A DNA stretch of 64,000 bases from positions 124,001 to 188,000 of the forward strand of contig OY760066.1 of assembly GCA_963662985.1 (NCBI GenBank). The letters run 5' to 3'. This DNA comes from G963662985 sp963662985 (GTDB lineage: Bacteria; Chloroflexota; Anaerolineae; Anaerolineales; UBA11579). Under the pieces are notes generated by a model, which was not told the origin of the DNA, made no database searches, and saw only the letters and a list, made by a program, of their open reading frames with translations. Below, piece after piece: positions 55,301-62,396 of the stretch. The translations under genes were made by a program, and so were the position numbers. Each line of letters opens with the position of its first letter. The first letter of the stretch is position 1.

Positions 55301-56257
55301 TGAATAGACAATTCCTATTGGTGAATTATGATATACCTCATTTAATAATCTCTCTCTTTGAAAACTTTGTTTTATTTTTTCTTTTGATTGATGCTCAGAA
55401 GATATGTCACTAATTGTACCGAGTAAAAGTTTTGCTTGCCCATCTTCATTTCTGGTATAAATAAATTCCTTTGCGAGAAGCTCCAGTTTGAGATTGTGTT
55501 TTGCATTTACAGAAAATTCGAATTCATAAAATTCGTTATTATTTATGGCAAGAATATTAGGAATTATTTTTTTAGTGTAGTAATTATAATCTTTTGAATT
55601 CATTATGTTTTTATATAGATCTTTTTTTGTATTACTATCGTAATCAAAAAATTCTAATAATGAATTATTGAGAAAATGATATTCATCCAATTCAAAATCA
55701 TATAAATAATAAAGATCTGGCGAAATTTCGAGAAGTTTATTGAGAAATGTTTCTTTTTTAAATTTGATTGAACTACCTTGATCAAGCGTTGATGTTTTTT
55801 TTATAACAGATGTATTTAACAGTTGTTCATTTAGTGTTGTTTGGTGATTTGATTCATTATCGTGATAATTTAGAATTAAATTTTCAATTGAGAATTCATC
55901 TGCACCCTGAGTTTCTAATTGTTTTGATAATATGTATTTAAATTCATGAATGTTTGATGGATATTTGATAAATTCTACATTTTGATAATTTTTATTTTCA
56001 TATTCTTTATGGAAGCTGGAATAAAAATATATTATTTTTTTCTTTGATAACAGTTCTCTTTTTTCATCTATATATTTTAGAAAATAATTATCATTGTTAT
56101 TTGAATCAAAGATGAATAAATCGTATCCATTTAGAGACTCGAGAAAACTTGACTCATTTGTAAATTCAAATTCAATCGTTTTAAATGGATACATATTACT
56201 CCATTCTTCAACAATTGATTCTTTATATTTGAATACCATTATATAATCTGTTTTCAT
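52379..56257 (-). CDS. Multi-PAS hybrid histidine kinase with a receiver lacking the phospho-acceptor Asp
   Basis: About 1292 residues, no membrane helix. Residues 1-120 resemble a pseudo-receiver (YDLFIFDSNN, KKIIYFYSSF). Several PAS-type domains follow (near 170, 300, 580 and 700, e.g. GLWEWDIKDKKMSWDEIMYQ), with a GAF-like stretch near 440-550. HisKA has His842 in FLANMSHEIRTPMNAILGYA, and HATPase has NLMSNAIKFTS, VKDTGIGIN and GSGLGMAISRQYA. The C-terminal receiver (from about 1088) keeps VLIIDEDKS and LLKPY, but the acceptor site reads FVFLGIKAP, Gly for Asp. ATG at 56257 is preferred over the TTG at 56269. Signal presumably passes to the REC-HD-GYP protein directly downstream. Confidence 0.9.
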   Translation of the reverse strand: MKTDYIMVFKYKESIVEEWSNMYPFKTIEFEFTNESSFLESLNGYDLFIFDSNNNDNYFLKYIDEKRELLSKKKIIYFYSSFHKEYENKNYQNVEFIKYPSNIHEFKYILSKQLETQGADEFSIENLILNYHDNESNHQTTLNEQLLNTSVIKKTSTLDQGSSIKFKKETFLNKLLEISPDLYYLYDFELDEYHFLNNSLLEFFDYDSNTKKDLYKNIMNSKDYNYYTKKIIPNILAINNNEFYEFEFSVNAKHNLKLELLAKEFIYTRNEDGQAKLLLGTISDISSEHQSKEKIKQSFQRERLLNEVYHNSPIGIVYSTHDQRLFNPNKKYCELVGYTKSEIENMSWIDLTPSEYLDDELDMLSLLSPDKISIKYEKEYIHKNESRIPVEVLLIAQFDELQNTEYYIGFFQNIGLRKSIEAHQDDLLIKMNKRINELQCLRDISKLIQKENDIKNIITKMIEIIPSGWQYPSNTAVKIRYKGQDYRSSNYTNSNCKINSELIIDNIPEGFIEISYVNQKIFNNPSFFLEEEKELLNNISIIVSEKIENIISNDRIKKLNISLTEKIIKSGNDLSQLQNRFELAKYSAEIGLWEWDIKDKKMSWDEIMYQIFDIPTNEKISIPHDLKDKILFKDKDRLLDQISNCIKTYKDFNNDFEIQTATGQKKYIHVFGHPILGTYNKPERILGLSWDITKTKKLEIELNEEQQKLEEILNSSPIAFAISTDNKLAFFNNTFQHMTGLSIGDNAEKLYKNIEDRKYLKNELKTKDQFTNFDLEIVGQNGETIHTLSYFYKTIYKGKESIKGWLIDISELKKIEYELAKARDIAVSATQAKTQFLANMSHEIRTPMNAILGYAQMLKRDDNLNQHHKESLEIINRSGEMLLSLINDILDLSKIESGIMKIEENIYDFCMMLSEIKNMFSYRISKKGINFNINIQDDFPRFLYGDKQKIKQVIANLMSNAIKFTSEGNIEIIIKYEKININDIFVSIIVKDTGIGINQNDRDKVFEYFEQGENDINKKSGSGLGMAISRQYAQIMHGDVILIMSEPNQGSEFEFSFINKISEIEPHIQDNGFGYVKSIKQNQISPQVLIIDEDKSNLTLLSTQLKNVGFKVLSTTDMRKAIQEFNLQKPDFVFLGIKAPFDNAFKFIKNIREDQFNNEIPIYLISATIFDEELSIKIKESKTNGILLKPYDIEKIFLILKENLNIEYEYFNNNPNLKRIEKQHKINKELIDKLPKLWKQNIIENIQQGDIEKIRELIDMLDNKLSELKEIFISYIDEYNYQGLLDLLEGRY

Positions 56258-56439
56258 AATTTTTCTCAATTAAATTATACAGAAAAAAACGTAAAATTTA
56301 TTCTATGTATCCGATTTTGCACTGATTCAATTTTTATCAATTTTGTCTATTTTATTATAGTAGTAATTTTAATGAAAATCCTATCGATAAATAAACAAAA
56401 ATGAAAGGTTTGGTCATTTTTTATAATGTTATAATTTAA

Positions 56440-56463
56440 ATAAATTAAGTTGACTTAATTTAT
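56440..56463. promoter_or_regulatory. 24-base perfect palindrome upstream of the REC-HD-GYP gene
   Basis: ATAAATTAAGT-TG-ACTTAATTTAT gives 11-base arms around a 2-base centre. It lies 48 bases before the gene at 56511 and about 200 bases from the divergent hybrid kinase gene. A TATAAT (56430-56435) is just upstream, and TTGACT is inside it. A dimeric regulator binding site is the simplest reading. Confidence 0.55.
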
Positions 56464-56510
56464 AAGATTATATTAAAACAGAATTCTCACTCTTTAATAG
56501 CACTGGCTTA

Positions 56511-57548
56511 ATGAATTTGGAAAAGTGGAAAATGCTAGATAATGAAAAACAAAAAATATTATTAGTTGATGATGCTTATGAAAACATCGCTTTATTTAAG
56601 ACTATATTTGGGAATGATTATGATATCTATGAAGCTTTAAATGGTGAGGATGCTTTAGAAATTGTTCGTATTATTCTGCCTGATATTGTTTTATTAGATA
56701 TTATGATGCCAGGTATTGATGGTTATGATGTTTGTCGAGAAATAAAAAGAGATTCTTTAACAAATTCAATTCCGATTATTTTTATATCTGCATTACATGA
56801 AGAAGCGGATATATTAAAAGGATTTGAATTAGGTGCAGCTGATTTTATAAGTAAACCAATCAGCCCATCGATAGCTAAAGCAAGAGTGAAGACTCAATTG
56901 GATTCATATTCTTATCAAAAAACCCTTGAGAAAAAAGTGATTGAAAGAACAAAAGAGATCAATAATACTCGATTGGAAATTATTCAGAAATTATCGATTG
57001 CTTCTGAATATAAAGATACTGATTCTAGTGACCATATTTTCAGAATTACTAAATATTGCGAAACTATTGCAAGAAGCTATGGTTTCAGCGAAGAAGGAAT
57101 CGACACCTTGATTAATGCTGCCCCGATGCATGATATTGGAAAAATTGGTATTCCAGATAATATCCTTTTAAAAGAAGGAAAACTGACACCAGAAGAGTGG
57201 GAAGTGATGAAAACACATACTACTATTGGTGCCAAAATTATTGGAACAAATGCATCTAAACTATTGATGACAGCACGTTCGATTGCTCTTGAACATCACG
57301 AAAAGTGGGATGGAACTGGCTATCCTAAGGGGTTAAAAGGGAATGCAATTGAGTTAAACGCTAGAATTGTTGCTATTGCTGATGTATTTGATGCCCTTAC
57401 TTCTAAAAGACCTTATAAAAATCCATGGAGAATTGCCAAAGCTGTTGCTTTGATCAACAGCGAATCTGGAAAACACTTTGACCCGAAAGTGGTTGATGCG
57501 TTTAATGATAGTATCACTGAGATTCGAGCTATTCGGAATTTTGATTAA
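56511..57548 (+). CDS. Response regulator with HD-GYP c-di-GMP phosphodiesterase domain
   Basis: 345 residues. Receiver about 14-130: KILLVDDAYENIALF, acceptor Asp in IVLLDIMMPGIDG, FISAL and FISKPI. HD-GYP follows with MHDIGKIGIPDNILLKEGK, KTHTTIGAKIIG, LEHHEKWDGTGYPKGLKG and RIVAIADVFDALTS; all metal ligands and GYP are intact. It resembles the protein at 51308 but is transcribed divergently from the hybrid kinase. Two starts are possible: ATG at 56511 has no clear SD, and ATG at 56532 has GGAAAAGTGGAAA before it. A 24-base palindrome lies in its promoter region. Confidence 0.92.
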   Translation: MNLEKWKMLDNEKQKILLVDDAYENIALFKTIFGNDYDIYEALNGEDALEIVRIILPDIVLLDIMMPGIDGYDVCREIKRDSLTNSIPIIFISALHEEADILKGFELGAADFISKPISPSIAKARVKTQLDSYSYQKTLEKKVIERTKEINNTRLEIIQKLSIASEYKDTDSSDHIFRITKYCETIARSYGFSEEGIDTLINAAPMHDIGKIGIPDNILLKEGKLTPEEWEVMKTHTTIGAKIIGTNASKLLMTARSIALEHHEKWDGTGYPKGLKGNAIELNARIVAIADVFDALTSKRPYKNPWRIAKAVALINSESGKHFDPKVVDAFNDSITEIRAIRNFD

Positions 57549-57560
57549 ATAATCACCTTT

Positions 57561-59189
57561 TTAAGCGATTTTTATTTGATTACGACCATTCTCTTTTGCT
57601 TGATATAAAGCAGTGTCTGCTTTAGTAATTAATTGCTCGACTGGTTCAGAATAATCTTGGAATAAATATAGTCCTGCAGAAATTGTAATTTGATCTATAT
57701 TCTTTTGATTATATATAAATTTTGTTTCTTCTATAGATTTGCGAATTTCATCAGCTCTTTTTATCAAAATTTCTTGACTTACTTCTGGAAGAATTAAGAT
57801 AAACTCTTCGCCCCCATATCGACAGGCAATGTCTTCGGCTCTAATCATATGTATAAATATGTCAGCGATATTTTTTAATACATAATCACCTGATTCATGT
57901 CCAAATTTATCATTTATTCTTTTAAAATGATCAATATCTATCATTATCAATCCTAATGTGGAGTTTTTTCTCGCAATTCTTCTACATTCTCTGCCTAAAG
58001 TTTCAATCATATATCGACGATTAAAAAGATTGGTAAGAGGATCTCTGATGGGTTGTTCTCTCAAATTTTCTCTTAATTTTATATTTGCTAGCGCCAACCC
58101 TGCACTAAATGCAAAATTCTTTATGAACTGGTTTTTATATTCTTCTGGCCAATTATCTTGGGCTACATCTTTTGGTTGAATAAATAAGATGCCGAAAGTT
58201 TCACCTGGCGCTACGATTGGAATACACATATGTTTTTGTGAAACTCTTGGATTCACGTGTTTACAGGCTGTTCCTGTTTTATCCTTTTCATAAAAATGTG
58301 TAATTCCCTTTTCTATCGCCAAACAATTTTCGGCAGGAAAATGAGAACATGTTATACTGCATAATTTTCCCCACGAGGATACTAGGTTTAAGTTATTATT
58401 TTTATCAAGTATTAGTAAACTACCCGCTTCATTTTTAAATATTTTTGAAGCAAATTCTAAAATCACTACATATGCTTCTTTCATAGAATTAATTGTTTGT
58501 AGATAATCATTCATTTCATTGAGATAGTTATTATCTTTACTTCTCTTTTCTAATTCTTTAATCCATTCCTTTTCTTTTTCTCTGGCAAGTTCTAATTTGT
58601 CAATCGCATTTTTTTCTTTAGTAATATCTCTTGATATTCCAAAAGTGCCAATAACATTATCATTTTTATCTAAAAGAGGAAATTTGTTGGTTATCACCCA
58701 ATTAATGTTTCCATCTTTATGAATTTCTTTTTCTAGCATATTCAATTTTGGAATTTTGGTTTGGATAATTTCTTGTTCGTCATTAAATGCTTTAGATGCA
58801 TGTTGTAAATCAAAAAAATCAAAATCTGTTTTCCCAATAATATCTTCTTTGGAAGTCTGAATCTTCTTATCACTGAACTTTTTACTAGTTTTGATAAATC
58901 TACTCTCTAAATCTTTAAAATATACTACTTCTGGTGTATGTTCCATAAATACTTGAAGGAGATTTAGTTCTTTTTTTATTTCTAAATCCTTCTTCTTTTT
59001 AATGAAATATCCAAATATAATCGAAAAAAACAATGCTATGATTAACGATATTTGAAGAATAATTCTTAATTTGTTATTTATTTTAAAATCAAAAATTAAT
59101 ATAACGATTCCACCCAATAAAATTAATTTAGTAAATATAATGTGATAATCGATTAAGTTTTGTTTTTTTGCGTTTGAATATTTAGCCAT
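57561..59189 (-). CDS. PAS-GAF-GGDEF diguanylate cyclase with N-terminal membrane anchor
   Basis: 542 residues. Two N-terminal helices (about 14-32 and 38-61) are followed by PAS (about 80-190, YFKDLESRFIKTSKKFSDKK), a GAF domain (about 220-375) and GGDEF from about 380. The cyclase has DPLTNLFNRRYMIE, LIMIDIDHFKRINDKFGHES, inhibitory site RAED and active signature YGGEEFILILP. The GAF domain carries several cysteines and His residues (CSITCSHFPAENC, GTACKHVNP, KHMCIP), an arrangement seen in GAF domains of this cyclase type, possibly redox or metal related. It is convergent with the HD-GYP gene, 12 bases apart, giving an opposing enzyme pair. Confidence 0.93.
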   Translation of the reverse strand: MAKYSNAKKQNLIDYHIIFTKLILLGGIVILIFDFKINNKLRIILQISLIIALFFSIIFGYFIKKKKDLEIKKELNLLQVFMEHTPEVVYFKDLESRFIKTSKKFSDKKIQTSKEDIIGKTDFDFFDLQHASKAFNDEQEIIQTKIPKLNMLEKEIHKDGNINWVITNKFPLLDKNDNVIGTFGISRDITKEKNAIDKLELAREKEKEWIKELEKRSKDNNYLNEMNDYLQTINSMKEAYVVILEFASKIFKNEAGSLLILDKNNNLNLVSSWGKLCSITCSHFPAENCLAIEKGITHFYEKDKTGTACKHVNPRVSQKHMCIPIVAPGETFGILFIQPKDVAQDNWPEEYKNQFIKNFAFSAGLALANIKLRENLREQPIRDPLTNLFNRRYMIETLGRECRRIARKNSTLGLIMIDIDHFKRINDKFGHESGDYVLKNIADIFIHMIRAEDIACRYGGEEFILILPEVSQEILIKRADEIRKSIEETKFIYNQKNIDQITISAGLYLFQDYSEPVEQLITKADTALYQAKENGRNQIKIA

Positions 59190-59404
59190 TTATTTCTTAT
59201 TTCATTGTTTCTATTAACACAAATTTACTATATCATAATTTGGCTACTTTTTATACAAATTAACCTAATTTACGGAAGATTTGAAATATCGTTATGGATA
59301 TTATTAATTCAAATAATTAATTTTTCTATAACTTTGTTTACATTTTTGATTTCATTTAAATGTTAAAATAGAGTCTGAAAATACGATAAAAAAGGTAGGT
59401 TTTT

Positions 59405-60733
59405 GTGAAAGTACTATTTTATGAATGTTTTTCTGGAATTAGTGGGGATCTAAATCTAGGCGCTATGCTAGATTTAGGGGTTGATCTTGATTATTTATTA
59501 AGTGAGTTATCTAAACTTGGTATAGATGATGAATTTGCTATACAATGTTCTATTGGACAAAAAATGGGAATTCATGGCACTAGAGTAGATGTGGTACTTC
59601 ATAATCAAAATGATCATCAACACACTCATTCTCATGAATCTGCTATCCCTTATTCACATTCTCCTATTCAACTTCATACTCATTCTGAAGAAGACTTACA
59701 CTCTCATATGGTTTTTAATTCTAAAGGTCATCATAGCCATCATGAGCATACTCATTCTCACGGACGAACTTATTCTGAAATTCAGGTATTAATGGAGAAA
59801 AGTGACCTAACTCCTCAGGTAAAAAAAGTAAGTTTAGAAATTTTTGAAAAAATTGCATTAGCAGAAGCTAAGGTTCACAATCAAGCCGTTGAAAATGTTC
59901 ACTTTCATGAGGTTGGGGCAACAGATTCTATCGTTGATATTGTAGGAGCAGCAATTTGTTTTGATGCTTTAGATGTGGATATGGTCATCAGTTCTCCAAT
60001 TGAATTAGGGAGTGGCTTTGTTTGGTGCCAACATGGGAAGTTACCAGTGCCTGCACCCGCAACTTCTGAAATACTGAAAGGAATTAAATGTACTCGAGGT
60101 GGCGTTTCTGGAGAAGCTACTACTCCGACAGGTGCCGCCATTATTACCACATTGGCTGAAGAATTTTCTACTACTTTTTCAATGAATATTGAAAAAATTG
60201 GATATGGGATCGGATTTAAGGATTTTGAAATTCCAAATGTTTTACGGGTAAGTATAGGATCTATTGATGAATCAACAAAAAATGATCTTATTATTTCAAA
60301 AGAACGAATCATTGAAACAAATTTGGATGATATGAACCCTGAATTAATTCCATTTATTGAAGAAGAATTATTAAAGATTGGTGCATTAGATGTTTTTCGA
60401 TCACCTATTCAGATGAAAAAGGGAAGAAGCGGCGTAAAATTAAGCATTTTAGTTGACGAAAAAAATCAGGATCAGATATTAGATTATCTATTTACACAAA
60501 CTAGTACATTTGGAGTGCGGAGTTATGTGGTTGATAAGATGATGATGCAACGTGAAATTGAAGTTATTTCAACTGAATATGGTGAAGTGCGGATTAAGAA
60601 AGCAATTTTTAAAGGCAAGGTAGTAAAATATAAACCTGAATTTGAGGATATCAAAAGGATTTCTATCTATACTAAGCTCCCAATTAACGATGTTCAGAAA
60701 AAAATTCTCTTTTACTATGAACAAATACGATAA
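59405..60733 (+). CDS. larC: Nickel-pincer cofactor biosynthesis protein LarC (nickel insertion)
   Basis: 442 residues as one uninterrupted frame. LarC inserts nickel, using CTP, into the thiolated pyridinium nucleotide to finish the cofactor of lactate racemase LarA and relatives. The N-terminus KVLFYECFSGISGDLNLGAM is the family signature. Residues 66-119 hold 17 histidines, a nickel-storing or binding region. GATDSIVDIVGAAICFD, ATTPTGAAI and ETNLDDMNPE are further LarC motifs. The start is GTG at 59405 behind AAGGTAGG. In Lactiplantibacillus plantarum larC is split and joined by frameshifting; here it is not. First gene of larC-larE-larB. Confidence 0.93.
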   Translation: MKVLFYECFSGISGDLNLGAMLDLGVDLDYLLSELSKLGIDDEFAIQCSIGQKMGIHGTRVDVVLHNQNDHQHTHSHESAIPYSHSPIQLHTHSEEDLHSHMVFNSKGHHSHHEHTHSHGRTYSEIQVLMEKSDLTPQVKKVSLEIFEKIALAEAKVHNQAVENVHFHEVGATDSIVDIVGAAICFDALDVDMVISSPIELGSGFVWCQHGKLPVPAPATSEILKGIKCTRGGVSGEATTPTGAAIITTLAEEFSTTFSMNIEKIGYGIGFKDFEIPNVLRVSIGSIDESTKNDLIISKERIIETNLDDMNPELIPFIEEELLKIGALDVFRSPIQMKKGRSGVKLSILVDEKNQDQILDYLFTQTSTFGVRSYVVDKMMMQREIEVISTEYGEVRIKKAIFKGKVVKYKPEFEDIKRISIYTKLPINDVQKKILFYYEQIR

Positions 60734-61517
60734 TTTAGTAGAGTATATTCAATCATTTGAGCATGCTGTAATCGCTTTTTCTGGAGGTGTTGATAGCAGT
60801 TTCTTATTAAAAGCTGCTACAGATGCTTATATTAAAACTCCAGACAAACTTCTAGCAATCACGATTAAAACAGCTTATATTCCAAATTGGGAATTTGAAG
60901 AAGCACAAACTTTTACTGACTCTTTAGGTGTAAAACACACCCTTGTTGAACTTGATATAGATAAATCCATCCAAAACAATCCTATTGACAGATGTTATTT
61001 GTGTAAAAATATCTTATTCCAAAAAATGATCGGGGTTGCTAAAACAAATGGGTTTACTACTATTTTTGATGGTTCCAATTTTGACGATCAGTCCGATTAT
61101 CGTCCAGGTATGAGAGCATTAAAAGAATTAAAAGTAATTAGTCCACTTTTAATCCAAGGTTGGACAAAAAAAGAAATCCGAAAGATGTCAAAGGAATTAG
61201 GCTTGCCGACATATAATAAGCCAGCTTATGCTTGTTTGTTGACTCGAATTCCTCATGATACTTTGATTACTTATGACAAATTACGAATGATTGAGGCGGC
61301 TGAAGATTACATCCATAGTTTGGGTATTTTTGATGTGAGAGTGAGAAGTCATGAAGAAATTGCACGCATTGAAGTTGGAAAAGCGAACCGAAAACTATTT
61401 TTTGATGAGAAATTGATGGACGATATATCTATAAAATTAAAAGAGATTGGATTTTCATTTGTTACACTTGATCTAGCTGGGTATCAGATGGGTAGTTTTA
61501 ATCCAAAAGAACTATAG
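60717..61517 (+). CDS. larE: ATP-dependent sacrificial sulfur transferase LarE
   Basis: About 266 residues. LarE adenylates the dicarboxylated pyridinium nucleotide and replaces carboxylate oxygen by sulfur. The PP-loop is AFSGGVDSSFLLKA, with FDGSNFDDQSDYRPGMRAL matching the family substrate region. Cys173 in KPAYACLLTRIPHDT occupies the place of the sulfur-donating cysteine. Cys93 and Cys96 (RCYLCKN) raise the possibility of the three-cysteine iron-sulfur type (not established here). The frame is open to 60642, but ATG at 60717 gives the standard LarE N-terminus and overlaps larC by 17 bases. larB follows 8 bases after. Confidence 0.93.
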   Translation: MNKYDNLVEYIQSFEHAVIAFSGGVDSSFLLKAATDAYIKTPDKLLAITIKTAYIPNWEFEEAQTFTDSLGVKHTLVELDIDKSIQNNPIDRCYLCKNILFQKMIGVAKTNGFTTIFDGSNFDDQSDYRPGMRALKELKVISPLLIQGWTKKEIRKMSKELGLPTYNKPAYACLLTRIPHDTLITYDKLRMIEAAEDYIHSLGIFDVRVRSHEEIARIEVGKANRKLFFDEKLMDDISIKLKEIGFSFVTLDLAGYQMGSFNPKEL

Positions 61518-61525
61518 AGGATGGC

Positions 61526-62275
61526 ATGAAAGAAAAAGAAATTAAGAATTTGCTTGAAGATGTTAAGAATCAAGTTCAAAGTGTTGATGAAGCAGTTAAT
61601 ATTTTAAAAAATTTACCTTTTGAAGATGTACAAGATTTTGCGAAAATTGACAATCATCGTGAAATTCGGGTTGGCTATCCTGAAGTGATCTATTGTGAAG
61701 GAAAAAGCATTGATCATGTTGTACAGATTTTTGAGTATATGCATTCACAAGGGAATAATGTTTTAGGTACACGTGCTTCTGAAGAAATGTTTGATGCAGT
61801 TGAGAAAATTGTACCTTCAGTAGTCTATAATCCAATGGGAAGAACAATCACTGATATCCAAAAACCAATTGAGATGACCTCATCTTATATTGCTTTAGTA
61901 TCTGCTGGAACTTCTGATATCCGTGTGATTGAAGAGGCAAAAGAAACTGCTTTAATTCTAGGCAATCAGGTGAAAATCATTAATGATGTAGGTGTATCTG
62001 GAATCCATCGTTTGTTTAATCACTTAGAAGATATCCGTAATGCAAAGGTCGTGATTGTGGCAGCTGGTATGGAAGGTGCGTTGGCTAGCGTTGTCGGTGG
62101 GTTGGTTGATAAACCTGTGATTGCCGTCCCTACGAGCATAGGTTATGGAGCAAATTTCGGAGGCCTTTCTGCGCTGTTATCAATGTTGAATAGCTGTGCG
62201 AGTGGAGTTACTGTGGTGAATATTGATAATGGGTTTGGAGCTGCATACTCAGCAAGTATAATTAATCATTTATAA
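61526..62275 (+). CDS. larB: Pyridinium-3,5-biscarboxylic acid mononucleotide synthase LarB
   Basis: 249 residues. LarB carboxylates and hydrolyses nicotinic acid adenine dinucleotide in the first step of nickel-pincer nucleotide synthesis. The C-terminal half has the PurE-like (AIR carboxylase) fold: ALVSAGTSDIRVIEEAKETA, NDVGVSGIHRLF, VVIVAAGMEGALASVVGGLV and VIAVPTSIGYGANFGGLSAL. The N-terminal DFAKIDNHREIRVGYPEVIY is also typical. AGAGGA is 4 bases before ATG. It ends the lar operon at a strong terminator. No larA gene is present in the window; it may be elsewhere or downstream. Confidence 0.95.
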   Translation: MKEKEIKNLLEDVKNQVQSVDEAVNILKNLPFEDVQDFAKIDNHREIRVGYPEVIYCEGKSIDHVVQIFEYMHSQGNNVLGTRASEEMFDAVEKIVPSVVYNPMGRTITDIQKPIEMTSSYIALVSAGTSDIRVIEEAKETALILGNQVKIINDVGVSGIHRLFNHLEDIRNAKVVIVAAGMEGALASVVGGLVDKPVIAVPTSIGYGANFGGLSALLSMLNSCASGVTVVNIDNGFGAAYSASIINHL

Positions 62276-62303
62276 AAGCTAGAGAAATTCTCTAGCTTTT
62301 TTC
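62276..62303 (+). terminator. Rho-independent terminator of the lar operon
   Basis: Stem AAAAGCTAGAG / CTCTAGCTTTT with loop AAATT, followed by TTC and further T residues. The first two A residues of the arm belong to the larB stop codon. Confidence 0.88.
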
Positions 62304-62396
62304 TTTGTTATTTCCTTTGTATTATGGAAAAGTTTTCTTAGATTTAATTGAAAAGATTTGCTACAATTTAATTATTGTAAAGAAAGTCTTTTCATA

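Noticed and set aside
46017..59404. c-di-GMP riboswitch (GEMM type) upstream of signalling or EPS genes
   Set aside because: The longer intergenic stretches (46017-46165, 56258-56510, 59190-59404, 41037-41163) were read on both strands and show no GEMM-like conserved core or stems.
59577..59765. DNA repeat or low-complexity element in larC
   Set aside because: The CAT/CAC-rich stretch encodes the histidine-rich metal-binding region and is in frame throughout.
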